Below, in pieces: positions 8,724 to 17,295 of a stretch of DNA of 64,000 nucleotides. The notes beneath the pieces were generated by a model that was given only the letters and a program-made list of their open reading frames with translations, had not been told where the DNA came from and made no database searches. The DNA comes from Paenibacillus_G filicis. Its GTDB lineage: Bacteria; Bacillota; Bacilli; Paenibacillales; NBRC-103111. Positions within the stretch are counted from its first letter, which is position 1; each line of letters begins with the position of its first letter. Made by a program: the position numbers and the translations under genes. The stretch is from the NCBI RefSeq assembly GCF_038070315.1, contig NZ_JBBPCC010000008.1, forward strand, positions 216,519-280,518, read 5' to 3'.

Positions 8724-9998
8724 ATGGAAACTGGAATGAAGGAAAGCTCGGCAACCGGCGGAGGGCAGGCCGGAGGGGAAGCCCGGAGAGGCGGGGCGGC
8801 CCCGGAACAATCCCGCCGCCGCTTATGGACAGCGCTGGTGCTGGGGGTGCTGTCCGCCTTCGGCCCGCTATCCCTGGATATGTACTTACCCGCCTTGCCG
8901 CAGCTGGCAGGCGACCTGAATACGAGCGCCTCGATGGCACAGCTCAGCTTGACGGCCTGTCTGCTCGGGCTGGCGCTCGGGCAGCTGATCGCCGGTCCGC
9001 TCAGCGACATGCACGGGCGGCGTAAGCCGCTGCTGGCGGGCCTGCTTGTCTTTGCCGCAGCATCGCTGCTGTGCATGCTCGTCGGCTCGCCGGGCGCCTT
9101 CGTGGCGCTGCGGTTCATCCAGGGGCTGGCGGGCGCCGCAGGCATCGTCATATCGCGCGCTATCGCCCGCGATATGTATGTGGGCACGGAGCTGACGAAG
9201 TTTTTCGCGCTGCTCATGCTCGTGAACGGCGCGGCTCCGATTCTGGCCCCGATCTTGGGGGGCCAACTGCTGGAGTTCACCTCGTGGCGCGGCGTATTTC
9301 TGGTGCTGGCGGGGATCGGCGTGCTCACGCTGCTCGCTGTGGTGCTGGGGCTGCCGGAGACGCTGCCGCCTGAGCGCCGTCTGCGCGGCGGGGTCCGCCA
9401 AACGGTGATAACACTTGGCCGGCTGGTCCGTGACCGTGCCTTCATGGGCTACGCACTGTCCCAGGGCTTCGTGACGGCAGCGATGTTTGCTTACATCGCA
9501 GGCTCGCCCTTCGTGCTGCAGAACCTATACGGCGTCTCGCCGCAGGGCTTCAGTCTGATCTTCGCGATGAACGGCATAGGGATCATCCTGGCCAGCCAGA
9601 CAGCGGGCCGGCTGGCCGGACGCATTCCCGAATCGCGGCTGCTGGTCACGGGCCTTACGCTGGCCGCCGTGAGCGGCGTCCTGCTGCTGGCGGGGCTGGC
9701 CTCTGGCGCAGGGCTCGCCTGGATCTTGCCGCCGCTATTCGTGGCTGTCTCCTGCGTCGGCCTGGTCGGGACGGCTTCGTTCCCGCTGGCGATGGCTGGG
9801 CAGTCGGCCGCGGCAGGGAGCGCGTCGGCGCTGCTGGGTGTCCTTTCCTTTATCTTCGGAGGGCTGGTCGCGCCTCTCGTGGGCATCGCTGGAGACAGCT
9901 CCGCGCTTCCGATGGGAATCGTCATGGCCGCGGCGAATCTGATCGCGATCCTGCTTTATGTCACGTTAATCGGCCGCCACAGAGCCTCCCGGGCTTAG
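8724..9998 (+). CDS. MFS drug exporter, Bcr/CflA family
   Basis: A twelve-helix major facilitator of about 424 residues. The first helix carries the family motif SLDMYLPALPQL, and the loop between helices 2 and 3 carries the MFS signature GPLSDMHGRRKPLL. Helices run evenly to the C-terminus. Family members export drugs such as bicyclomycin and chloramphenicol, and some export sulfur metabolites; the substrate here is unknown. A hydrophilic Gly-rich N-tail precedes helix 1. ATG 8724 was chosen because GGAG lies five bases upstream; ATG 8736 and TTG 8703 are alternatives. It appears monocistronic. Confidence 0.9.
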   Translation: METGMKESSATGGGQAGGEARRGGAAPEQSRRRLWTALVLGVLSAFGPLSLDMYLPALPQLAGDLNTSASMAQLSLTACLLGLALGQLIAGPLSDMHGRRKPLLAGLLVFAAASLLCMLVGSPGAFVALRFIQGLAGAAGIVISRAIARDMYVGTELTKFFALLMLVNGAAPILAPILGGQLLEFTSWRGVFLVLAGIGVLTLLAVVLGLPETLPPERRLRGGVRQTVITLGRLVRDRAFMGYALSQGFVTAAMFAYIAGSPFVLQNLYGVSPQGFSLIFAMNGIGIILASQTAGRLAGRIPESRLLVTGLTLAAVSGVLLLAGLASGAGLAWILPPLFVAVSCVGLVGTASFPLAMAGQSAAAGSASALLGVLSFIFGGLVAPLVGIAGDSSALPMGIVMAAANLIAILLYVTLIGRHRASRA

Positions 9999-10023
9999 CC
10001 TGAGGGGGTTCTCTTGTGTCTAA

Positions 10024-10041
10024 TTCACAAATTGTTCACAA
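10024..10041. promoter_or_regulatory. Rex-like half-site pair upstream of ndh promoter
   Basis: Two direct copies of TTCACAA (10024-10030 and 10035-10041) lie about 45 bases before the TATAAT at 10082. TTCACAA is the half-site of the Rex operator TTGTGAA-N4-TTCACAA. In B. subtilis Rex represses yjlC-ndh; here the two halves are direct rather than inverted, so the assignment is tentative. Confidence 0.4.
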
Positions 10042-10081
10042 TTGTCGAAAATTGGCTTTTCTACCTTTGCGCAAGCGGAGT

Positions 10082-10087
10082 TATAAT
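10082..10087 (+). promoter_or_regulatory. -10 element of the yjlC-ndh promoter
   Basis: A perfect TATAAT; no good -35 hexamer sits 17 bases upstream, so the promoter may be weak or need an activator. Confidence 0.45.
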
Positions 10088-10136
10088 AGAACCAACATAG
10101 GGCTCCGATTCGGGCCTGACCCTTTTATCGAGCATG

Positions 10137-10154
10137 TTGTGAAAATTGGTACAA
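10137..10154. promoter_or_regulatory. Rex-like operator downstream of ndh promoter
   Basis: TTGTGAA-AATT-GGTACAA has a perfect left Rex half-site and a four-of-seven right half. It lies about 50 bases after the -10 element, comparable to the downstream Rex site known for B. subtilis ndh. Confidence 0.45.
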
Positions 10155-10222
10155 TTAGGCCGTCATACGGATCCATGAACGTTATTTCCCTTCCCAAAGT
10201 CAAGTAACGCGCACGCAGATCT

Positions 10223-10274
10223 GAAGCCTAAGTAAGGGCTCGAGCAGGATCCGGACACAGGTGGCTTCTATTTT
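10223..10274 (+). terminator. Terminator-like hairpin in the leader of yjlC-ndh
   Basis: GAAGCC (10223-10228) pairs with GGCTTC (10263-10268), followed by a T-rich run. It sits between the promoter and yjlC, so it would act on the operon's own leader RNA (attenuation) or simply end read-through; no leader peptide or known riboswitch was recognised. Confidence 0.35.
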
Positions 10275-10300
10275 TTACATGCAAAGGAGGACGTTGACTT

Positions 10301-10723
10301 ATGTCTCAAACGACACAAACGATCGCACGGGAATCCGTAGATGTGCTGGATCAACTGATGAAACCCGAGGTGCAGGAATCGCTGACCGTGCTGGTGGAAA
10401 ATCTGCCGAAGCTGGCCGAAATGGTGACTCTGCTGACCAAGACCTATGATGTGGTGCAAAGCCTGGCTACCGACCAAGTATTCGTCGATGACATCAAGGG
10501 CGGTATCAGCGAAGTGGCGCTGCCGATCGTTGAGGGAGCTAAGACTCTGGCAGCCAACGCTATCGAAGCCAATGACCGCGCTCAAGTCGAGACGGCTACG
10601 ATCGGCCTGTTCGGTCTGCTCAAAATGCTGAAGGACCCGCAAGTACAAAAAACATTCCGTTTTGCCCAAGCTTTCCTGGAAATCTCGGCACAACGCAGCC
10701 AGCAAAAACGCCAAGGCGAATAA
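10301..10723 (+). CDS. yjlC: DUF1641 protein, YjlC-like
   Basis: A 140-residue helical, soluble protein of the DUF1641 family, the same length as B. subtilis YjlC. No catalytic motifs or membrane helices are visible. It precedes the type II NADH dehydrogenase by 28 bases, exactly the yjlC-ndh order of Bacillus, and probably assists or regulates that enzyme, although its molecular role is unknown. The related DUF1641 protein YrhD sits beside formate-dehydrogenase genes in Bacillus, again pointing to redox metabolism. Start ATG 10301 has an AAAGGAGG site. Confidence 0.85.
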   Translation: MSQTTQTIARESVDVLDQLMKPEVQESLTVLVENLPKLAEMVTLLTKTYDVVQSLATDQVFVDDIKGGISEVALPIVEGAKTLAANAIEANDRAQVETATIGLFGLLKMLKDPQVQKTFRFAQAFLEISAQRSQQKRQGE

Positions 10724-10751
10724 TTCGGTATAACCAGAACGGAGGATAAGC

Positions 10752-11930
10752 ATGTCGAAGCATATTTTGATCCTGGGCGGCGGTTACGGCGGTCTGCTCA
10801 GCGCCCTGACAGCACGCAAATATTTGACCCCTGAGGAAGCGACGATCACGGTCGTGAACAAGGTCCCTTCCCACCAAATCATTACCGAGCTGCACCGTCT
10901 TGCCGTAGGCAACCTGACGGAGCAGGCTGTGGCGCTTCCGCTTGAGAAGCTGCTGCGCGGCAAAGACATCAACCTGCGTATCGATACCGTCGAGACGATC
11001 GGTCTGGACGAAAAGCGTGTTGTCCTGAAAAGCGGCATCACGTACGACTATGACGCACTCGTTATCGCTCTCGGCAGCGAAACGGCTTACTTCGGTATCC
11101 CAGGTCTGCAGGAAAACAGCTTCACGCTGAAATCCGTAGACGATGCGAACCGCATCCGTGCGCACGTAGAAGCGCGGGTTGAGGAATACGCGAAAACCAA
11201 AAACAAAGCCGACGTAACCTTCGTGGTCGGCGGCGGCGGTTTGACCGGTATCGAGCTGGTTGGCGAGCTGGCGGACATGCTTCCTGGGCTGTGCCGCAAG
11301 AAGGGTGTGGACTTCAATGACGTATCCCTGTACACAGTTGAAGCCGGTCCTTCCATCCTGCTGGGCTTCCCGGCGGAGCATATCGAGCGTGCTCAGACGA
11401 GTCTGGAGAAACGCGGCGTAACCTTCCTGACAGGACTTGCGATCACCGAAGCTACGGAAACGACCGTATTCCTGAAAGACGGCAGCTCCCTGGAATCGAA
11501 CACGATCATCTGGACAGGCGGCGTACAAGGCAACGCACTGGTTGGCGCTTCCGGCGTCGAAGTGAACCGCGGCCGTGCAACGGTTAGCGAAACGTTGCAA
11601 TCCGTCTCCCACCCTGATGTATACGTTGCTGGCGACAGCGCCGTCGTCATCGGACCGGAAGGCCGTCCATTCCCTCCAACAGCTCAGCTTGCTTGGCAAA
11701 TGGGCGAAACGATCGGCTACAACATCTTTGCTTCCATCAAGGGCGCTCCAACAGAGCCGTTCAATCCGGTATTCTCCGGTACCTTGGCGAGCCTCGGCCG
11801 CAAAGACGGCATCGCGACAGTCGGTGGCAGCCAAACCAAACTAAAAGGCCTGCCGGCTTCGCTGATGAAAGAAGCGAGCAACGTGCGCTACCTGTCGCAC
11901 ATCAACGGCTTGTTCTCCTTGGCCTACTAA
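10752..11930 (+). CDS. ndh: Type II NADH:quinone dehydrogenase (NDH-2)
   Basis: A 392-residue single-subunit flavoprotein that passes electrons from NADH to menaquinone without pumping protons, bound to the inner face of the membrane. The N-terminal FAD motif is ILGGGYGGLLSA (residues about 5-16), the NADH-binding GGGGLTGIELVGEL is near residues 160-173, and YVAGDSAVV marks the second FAD contact. The C-terminus carries the amphipathic membrane-associating region. Length and the DUF1641 neighbour match B. subtilis Ndh. Rex-like sites upstream suggest repression when NADH/NAD+ is low. Confidence 0.93.
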   Translation: MSKHILILGGGYGGLLSALTARKYLTPEEATITVVNKVPSHQIITELHRLAVGNLTEQAVALPLEKLLRGKDINLRIDTVETIGLDEKRVVLKSGITYDYDALVIALGSETAYFGIPGLQENSFTLKSVDDANRIRAHVEARVEEYAKTKNKADVTFVVGGGGLTGIELVGELADMLPGLCRKKGVDFNDVSLYTVEAGPSILLGFPAEHIERAQTSLEKRGVTFLTGLAITEATETTVFLKDGSSLESNTIIWTGGVQGNALVGASGVEVNRGRATVSETLQSVSHPDVYVAGDSAVVIGPEGRPFPPTAQLAWQMGETIGYNIFASIKGAPTEPFNPVFSGTLASLGRKDGIATVGGSQTKLKGLPASLMKEASNVRYLSHINGLFSLAY

Positions 11931-11947
11931 TTCGTACGACCTCAAGT

Positions 11948-11985
11948 CCCGTTCTTCCTGGATTCAGGAAGAGCGGGGCTTTTTT
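11948..11985 (+). terminator. Terminator of yjlC-ndh
   Basis: Thirteen-base-pair stem (CCCGTTCTTCCTG with CAGGAAGAGCGGG, one mismatch), GATT loop and a six-base T-run, 18 bases after the ndh stop. Confidence 0.9.
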
Positions 11986-12102
11986 ACATTATGGAATGTA
12001 TCAATGGCTTATTTTTCACCGCGCAAATGAATGAACGAAGCAAAGAGGATCTGGCTGCGACGAGATTGTTGGTGAACTGAATAAGCTGCTATGAGCGGGA
12101 AA

Positions 12103-12151
12103 GGGCTGTCTCTGCGTCATGTCCAATGCGAACGTGACGAAGGGACAGCCC
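12103..12151 (-). terminator. Terminator of the hxlR-type gene
   Basis: GGGCTGTC (12103-12110) pairs with GACAGCCC (12144-12151), with an additional inner TGCGTCA/TGACG pairing. On the minus strand the stem is followed by TTTCCC, ten bases after the regulator's stop. Confidence 0.65.
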
Positions 12152-12160
12152 TCGGCTTAT

Positions 12161-12553
12161 CTATAGATCATGTAGATTGGCAGAGTCATTAGCATGTTGT
12201 GCAGCGCCGTTGCTCATATAGACTTGTCCCCATTCTTTCATAAGCATAATGATTGGAATGAGCGTTCTGCCGAAATCAGACAAGGCGTATTCAACCTTGG
12301 GAGGAATCTCTGGGTACACAGTACGGGAAATCACGCCGTCTTCCTCCAACTCGCGAAGCTGAAGCGTGAGGACCCTCTGAGTGATGCTTGGACAAATCCT
12401 CCGGAATTCATTGAATCGTTTTGGGCTTTTGATCAGATGATACAGAATGATGCCTTTCCACTTTCCTCCGATTACATTCAGCGTATATTCAACAGGACAT
12501 GCCTCGGTATTGGCTCCGGGAGTAGGCCCAAACCCGCCTTTTCGATCTCTCAT
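12161..12553 (-). CDS. HxlR-family winged-helix regulator
   Basis: A 130-residue DNA-binding protein. The family core is clear: CPVEYTLNVIGGKWKGIILYHL, then KRFNEFRRICPSITQRVLTLQLRELEEDGVISRTVYPEIPPKVEYALSDFG, with the single conserved cysteine Cys19 just before the HTH, which in HxlR/HypR/QorR relatives senses electrophiles or disulfide stress. The gene is divergent from a nitroreductase, the standard target arrangement (compare HypR-HypO and YodB targets). It probably controls that reductase in response to quinone or thiol stress; the signal is inference. Confidence 0.92.
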   Translation of the reverse strand: MRDRKGGFGPTPGANTEACPVEYTLNVIGGKWKGIILYHLIKSPKRFNEFRRICPSITQRVLTLQLRELEEDGVISRTVYPEIPPKVEYALSDFGRTLIPIIMLMKEWGQVYMSNGAAQHANDSANLHDL

Positions 12554-12592
12554 GCTATCGCCTCGATTCAGGTCACATTATTGATACTAAGC

Positions 12593-12604
12593 CACATTAA
12601 TGTG
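12593..12604. promoter_or_regulatory. Candidate HxlR operator (palindrome 1)
   Basis: Perfect 12-base palindrome CACATTAATGTG in the 142-base divergent spacer between the HxlR regulator and the nitroreductase. Confidence 0.45.
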
Positions 12605-12629
12605 CGTTCTTACAAATATTCTTCTTGTA

Positions 12630-12643
12630 TTCTAATATTAGAA
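12630..12643. promoter_or_regulatory. Candidate HxlR operator (palindrome 2)
   Basis: Perfect 14-base palindrome TTCTAATATTAGAA, 26 bases beyond the first palindrome and nearer the nitroreductase start. One or both are likely regulator sites. Confidence 0.45.
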
Positions 12644-12695
12644 GCACAGCGGGGCGTCCGTCAATAAGAAGGAACTGGTGAGGAGAGATGGAGAG

Positions 12696-13373
12696 ATGAA
12701 CAGCCTGGAACATACAAAACATGATATTCTATCAGCTTTTAGCTTCAGACATGCTACTAAGGAATTTGACCACAACAAAAAAATCAGCGCTGCCGATTTT
12801 GATTTTATTTTGGAGGTGGGCCGATTGTCGCCCAGTTCCTTCGGCTTCGAGCCTTGGAAATTTATCGTGGTTCAGAATATGGAGCTGCGTGAGCAACTGA
12901 AGGAGTACGCATGGGGAGCGGTTAAACAACTGAAGAGTGCCAGTCACTTTGTTATTATTCTGTCAAGGCTGCCAAAGGACATGGCCGCAGATTCCCCCTA
13001 TATACAAAATATGCTGAACGTCGTGCAGCAATTACCGGCCGAGATAGCCAAAGAAAAGCGGGCCGTATATGACAAGTTTCTGAAAAACGATTTTGCGCTG
13101 CAGAGCAACGAGCGTGCCATGTTTGAATGGGCATGTCGTCAAACCTATATCGCTTTAGGCAATATGATGACGGCGGCGGCACAAATCGGCATCGATTCAT
13201 GCCCGATCGAGGGCTTTGATAAGGAGGCGTTAGAGCAATTGTTAGTTAAACAAGGCGTAATGGACAATGAGCATTTCGGTGTAGCATGCATGGTGGCGTT
13301 CGGCAGCAGATTACGGGAGCCGCGCACAAAAACACGTAAGTCGGCGGATCAAGTTGTCGAGTGGATAAGCTGA
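12696..13373 (+). CDS. NAD(P)H-dependent FMN nitroreductase
   Basis: A 225-residue nitroreductase-fold flavoenzyme (NfsB/YdgI/HypO-like). FMN contacts include SFRHATKEFD near the N-terminus and the LSPSSFGFEPWKFIVVQN segment; the C-terminal helix carries SRLREPRTKTRKS. Such enzymes reduce nitro compounds, quinones or hypochlorite-derived electrophiles with NAD(P)H. Divergent orientation to the HxlR regulator suggests induction by electrophile or thiol stress. ATG 12696 with AGGAG ten bases upstream was preferred over GTG 12678. Confidence 0.9.
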   Translation: MNSLEHTKHDILSAFSFRHATKEFDHNKKISAADFDFILEVGRLSPSSFGFEPWKFIVVQNMELREQLKEYAWGAVKQLKSASHFVIILSRLPKDMAADSPYIQNMLNVVQQLPAEIAKEKRAVYDKFLKNDFALQSNERAMFEWACRQTYIALGNMMTAAAQIGIDSCPIEGFDKEALEQLLVKQGVMDNEHFGVACMVAFGSRLREPRTKTRKSADQVVEWIS

Positions 13374-13705
13374 AAAGTAAGGAAAAGCCAGTCGGGTTCG
13401 TTTTAATGCAGCACGATGGAAGGTGATGTAATGAATTAATCTGGGTGCAGGGGGAACCAGACACCCACTTAGAACTCCGATGAGCATCGATGCTCAAACT
13501 TAAAGGACGCCGCAAGGCGTTTTTTTACATGTTCAAGCCAAATAAAATATTTTTTATGGAAAATATATGTCATGTATATTGACGTGAAAAGATTTAAAAA
13601 TTATGATTGAACGTATAAATAACAAAATAATTCGAAATATTCGTAATTATCAGTTATATAATGTTATTTAATCTAACATAATTATAGAAAAAGGGGGCGG
13701 TTTCG
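13374..13705. other. AT-rich intergenic region with hairpins
   Basis: No gene. It contains TGGGTG/CACCCA (13442-13467), a perfect 16-base palindrome TGAGCATCGATGCTCA (13481-13496) and the terminator at 13507-13527. From about 13528 to 13690 base composition switches to very A/T-rich, with TATAAT-like matches near 13652, presumably the promoter region of the ATP-grasp operon. Confidence 0.5.
13507..13527 (+). terminator. Terminator
   Basis: ACGCC-GCAA-GGCGT stem-loop followed by seven T residues, 134 bases after the nitroreductase stop. Confidence 0.75.
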
Positions 13706-15166
13706 ATGTCTACAGGCGATCGTACAACCCAAGCGCCGTATTCTCTGCAAGCTTTTTATGATGAGATGTTTGGCACCCGTGAGCCGATCCGCCGGCATTA
13801 TGAGCAGGTTTTCCGCCGTTTCTCACAGATGCGGCCGGAGGAGCTGGCAGCCAAGCAGCAGGGCATGGAGCGCCGGATGATGGAGGAGGGCATCACGTTC
13901 ACGCTCTATAAGCCGGAACAGGCCCAGCCGCTGGAGCGCACGATCCCTTTCGACCTGATCCCCCGCATTATTCCGCAGGAGGACTGGACGATGCTGGAGG
14001 CGGGTCTGATCCAGCGGGTGAAAGCCTTGAACCGATTCGTCCATGATGTGTACCATGAGCAGCATATCATCAAGGACGGCATCGTCCCCCGGCGGATGGT
14101 GATCGCCAACTGCTACTTCAGGCCGGAGATGATGGGCGTCGAGGTGCCCGGCGGCTCCTACATCACGACCTCGGGCATCGATCTGATCCGCGATGCGTCC
14201 GGCGAATACTTTGTCCTGGAGGATAATCTTCGCTCGCCCTCCGGCTTCTCGTACCTCTTCAAGGGCCGCTCGATTATGAAGGAGCTGTTCCCCGAGCTGA
14301 CGCTGTCCTGCTCGCTTCGCGATGTCGATCACAGTCTCAACCGGTTCCTCACGATGCTGCGAAGTCTGGCGCCCGGAGGCAAGTCCGATCCGGTCATCGC
14401 CCTGCTGACGCCCGGGGAATACAACTCCGCCTACTACGAGCATGCCTTCCTCGCCCAGCAGATGGGCATCCATCTGGTCGAAGGCCGCGACCTCATCGCC
14501 CGCGATCACAAGCTGTATATCCGCGGCATGAAGGGTATGGCGCAGGTCGATGTGCTGTATCGGCGGCTGGACGATGATTTTCTGGACCCGCTCGTCTTCC
14601 AGCCGGATTCGATGCTCGGCGTAGCAGGGATCATGAATGCTTACCGCGCTGGCAACCTGGCTATCGCCAATGCTCCGGGAACCGGTGTGGCGGATGACAA
14701 GGCGATCTATGTGTACGTGCCGGATATGATCCGGTATTACCTCAAGGAGGAGCCGATTCTCCGCAATGTGCCGACCTACCTGCTGTCCCGGCCTGAGGAG
14801 CGGGACTATGTGCTGCAGCATCTGCCGGAGATGGTCGTGAAGGAGACTTCCCTATCCGGCGGCTACGGGATGCTGATCGGACCGGCAGCGACCCGGGCGG
14901 AGATCGACGCCTTCGCCGAGCTGATCCGGCGAGATCCGGGCCGCTATATCGCCCAGCCGACCGTGCAGCTGTCGCGTGCCCCCGTCTTCCAGGACGGACT
15001 GATGAAGCCGCGTCATATCGACCTGAGAGCCTTCGTCCTGCAGGGAGCAGGCGAGCAGATGCATGTCATCCCCGGCGGCCTGACCCGGGTCGCGATGAAG
15101 GAAGGCTCGCTTGTGGTCAATTCCTCGCAGGGTGGAGGCTGCAAGGATACCTGGGTGCTGGCTTAG
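13706..15166 (+). CDS. Circularly permuted ATP-grasp protein (DUF404/DUF407, COG2308)
   Basis: A 486-residue soluble protein of the circularly permuted type-2 ATP-grasp family. Conserved stretches include IPRIIPQEDWTMLEAGLIQRVKALNRFVHDVYH, the LEDNLRSPSGFSY nucleotide/metal region and VVKETSLSGGYGML. The family is predicted to form amide bonds on peptides, but no substrate is established. The next two genes encode its standard companions, an alpha-E protein and a transglutaminase-like protease, making a conserved three-gene set. ATG 13706 has AAAAAGGGGG upstream. Confidence 0.92.
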   Translation: MSTGDRTTQAPYSLQAFYDEMFGTREPIRRHYEQVFRRFSQMRPEELAAKQQGMERRMMEEGITFTLYKPEQAQPLERTIPFDLIPRIIPQEDWTMLEAGLIQRVKALNRFVHDVYHEQHIIKDGIVPRRMVIANCYFRPEMMGVEVPGGSYITTSGIDLIRDASGEYFVLEDNLRSPSGFSYLFKGRSIMKELFPELTLSCSLRDVDHSLNRFLTMLRSLAPGGKSDPVIALLTPGEYNSAYYEHAFLAQQMGIHLVEGRDLIARDHKLYIRGMKGMAQVDVLYRRLDDDFLDPLVFQPDSMLGVAGIMNAYRAGNLAIANAPGTGVADDKAIYVYVPDMIRYYLKEEPILRNVPTYLLSRPEERDYVLQHLPEMVVKETSLSGGYGMLIGPAATRAEIDAFAELIRRDPGRYIAQPTVQLSRAPVFQDGLMKPRHIDLRAFVLQGAGEQMHVIPGGLTRVAMKEGSLVVNSSQGGGCKDTWVLA

Positions 15167-15368
15167 CGGCCGGGGGCATGAAGAAGTCGATGTCGTACCT
15201 GTTCTAGGCGACGAGACTTTGGGGCCTAACCAAGGGTGGCGGTTCACGGACCTGAGGGCAGTTTCCCGGGGTCTAAGGCCAGTCTGACGGAGCCGGACCT
15301 GCTGCGGCGGTCCAAGATAACCGGTATAAGCCGCAGACTATTCGAGGGGACGGAAGGGGACTTTGACG

Positions 15369-16322
15369 ATGATGCTTAATCGGAATGCGGAGGCTTTATT
15401 TTGGGTCGGACGATATATGGAGCGCGCGGAGAACCATGCGAGATTGATCGATGTGCATTATCACATCCAGCATGAGGGCGATTTTGACCATGAGGAGCAC
15501 AAATGGGCGAGGCTGGTCGACGCCTTCGGCGCGCGCGGCGATTATACGCAGCAATTCGAGGCTTTCACGCAGAAGGATGTGCTGTCGTTCATTACGCTCG
15601 ACCGGGGCTACGGAAACTCGCTATTCTGCTGCATCAGTCAGGGGCGCAGCAACCTGCGCACGCTGCGGGAGAAGCTGCCGAGTGAGCTATGGGATGTGCT
15701 GAACGGCTTCTACCTGTGGCTCGGCGACAAGAAGGTGGACGATATTATTGCGGAGTCCCCGCATCTGTTTTTCAAGCAGGTCAAAGAGAAGACGGCAACC
15801 TTCTACGGCATCCAGCAGTCCGTGATGCTGCGGGAGAACGAGTGGAACTTCATCGAGATGGGGCGCTGTCTGGAACGCGCGGAGAATACAGCCCGTATCC
15901 TCCAGTCCGTTCTATCCGCGATCCGTGAGGATCAGGCTCCCGCTTATCCGTATTTGCTGGCTGTGCTGAAATCCGTCAGCGGGTACCAGGCGTTCCGTAA
16001 ATTCTATGCCGACGGGGTATCCGTGGAGCATATTATGGAATTCCTGATCGTCAACGATTTCTTCCCGCGCTCGATTCACTTTACGTTCTCCCAGCTCGAG
16101 AAGCATCTCGCCGGGATCGAGGCGCTCCGCGAGCTGCGGACCCCGCGGGAGCGTGCGATCCGGCAGGTGAGCAAGGTGACCGCCGAGCTGGCGTGTCTGG
16201 AGCGGGAGGACATGGCGCTGCCCAAGGTGCAGCCGCTCTTGGATCAAGTAACCCGCTCGTGCCAGAGCCTAGGGCAAGTGATGGCGAGCGCTTTTTTTCG
16301 CATCGGGGAGGCGAGTGCATGA
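15369..16322 (+). CDS. Alpha-E domain protein (DUF403, COG2307)
   Basis: A 317-residue all-helical protein of the alpha-E family. It opens with MMLNRNAEALFWVGRYMERAENHARLIDVHYH and repeats the ERAEN signature later (MGRCLERAENTARIL), the two family hallmarks. Function is unknown; it accompanies permuted ATP-grasp proteins in many genomes and may be their structural or substrate-carrying partner. The gene follows the ATP-grasp gene after a 200-base gap and overlaps the next ATG. Start ATG 15369 has AAGGGG nine bases upstream; TTG 15363 is less likely. Confidence 0.9.
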   Translation: MMLNRNAEALFWVGRYMERAENHARLIDVHYHIQHEGDFDHEEHKWARLVDAFGARGDYTQQFEAFTQKDVLSFITLDRGYGNSLFCCISQGRSNLRTLREKLPSELWDVLNGFYLWLGDKKVDDIIAESPHLFFKQVKEKTATFYGIQQSVMLRENEWNFIEMGRCLERAENTARILQSVLSAIREDQAPAYPYLLAVLKSVSGYQAFRKFYADGVSVEHIMEFLIVNDFFPRSIHFTFSQLEKHLAGIEALRELRTPRERAIRQVSKVTAELACLEREDMALPKVQPLLDQVTRSCQSLGQVMASAFFRIGEASA

Positions 16323-17182
16323 AGATCGAGATCCAGCACGTGACCCGCTACAAGTATGGGGAACCGGCTACGGAGAGTGTCAATGAGCTCAGGCTCACGC
16401 CGCGGACCGACGGCCGTCAATCCTGCTATCATCATGAGGTGATGATCGAGCCGACCGCATCGCTGTTCACCTATGAGGATTACTTTGGCAACCGGGTACA
16501 CGCATTTAGCGTGAACTCGCCGCATCGCGAGCTGGTTGTCCGCACGCGGGCGACCGTTGTCACTCGCGATCAGGATACGGCGATCCGGCCTGCAGCCGCG
16601 CTGGAGGAGCAGCTTCTCAAGCTGCAGAGCGAGGAGTTCCAGGACCGGTACATCGAGTATTTGCTGCCAACTGCTTATACGCTGGAGACGGAGGAGCTGC
16701 TGGCCTATGCGGAGCGGTATCCGTTCGGCGGCGAAGGGTTGTTTGCCTGGTCGAGAGGCCTGATGGAGGGCATACACCGCGATCTGACCTATGATCCTGG
16801 GGCCAGTCACGTGCATACGACCGTTAGTGAGACGCTACAGCTTCTGCGGGGGGTATGTCAGGATTACGCTCATCTGATGATCGCCGTCTGCCGCAGCCGG
16901 GGCGTCCCGGCGCGTTACGTCAGCGGGTATCACTTCGTAGGCGATCTGCAGGGCGGGAGTGCCGACTTCGAGCAGGCGTCCCATGCTTGGGTCGAGGTGC
17001 AGATTCCCGGCACCGGCTGGCTCGGCTTTGACCCGACCAATCAGGCGGAGGTCGGGTGGCGGTACGTGAAGCTCGGGCACGGGCGGGACTACAAGGACAT
17101 CGTGCCGGTCAAGGGGGTCTACCGGGGCTCCGGCGAGCAGCACCTGGAGGTGACCGTGGATGTCCGCCGTCTGGATGCCTAA
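16319..17182 (+). CDS. Transglutaminase-like cysteine protease (COG1305)
   Basis: A 287-residue soluble protein with the bacterial transglutaminase-like N-terminal beta domain (residues 1-80) and a papain-like core. The catalytic triad is Cys180 in RGVCQDYAH, His222 in SHAWVEV and Asp238 in GFDPTN. In this context it is predicted to act as a peptidase or amidase that undoes or trims the product of the ATP-grasp ligase; that role is inference from gene neighbourhood. ATG 16319 overlaps the alpha-E stop by four bases, showing translational coupling. An upstream extension is excluded because it would lie inside the alpha-E gene. Confidence 0.92.
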   Translation: MKIEIQHVTRYKYGEPATESVNELRLTPRTDGRQSCYHHEVMIEPTASLFTYEDYFGNRVHAFSVNSPHRELVVRTRATVVTRDQDTAIRPAAALEEQLLKLQSEEFQDRYIEYLLPTAYTLETEELLAYAERYPFGGEGLFAWSRGLMEGIHRDLTYDPGASHVHTTVSETLQLLRGVCQDYAHLMIAVCRSRGVPARYVSGYHFVGDLQGGSADFEQASHAWVEVQIPGTGWLGFDPTNQAEVGWRYVKLGHGRDYKDIVPVKGVYRGSGEQHLEVTVDVRRLDA

Positions 17183-17295
17183 TGGCACAAGAGGGGGAAG
17201 GGGGACTGAACCGGGGCAATCAAGGATGCGGTCACGCGGAAGTGTGACCTGCCGGAGGAGGCATGTGGTGGACGCGATGCATAAGGTCTTGTCGG

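Noticed and set aside
10142..10300. T-box or riboswitch in the yjlC leader
   Set aside because: Only a simple GAAGCC/GGCTTC hairpin with T-run is present; no T-box motif or specifier loop.
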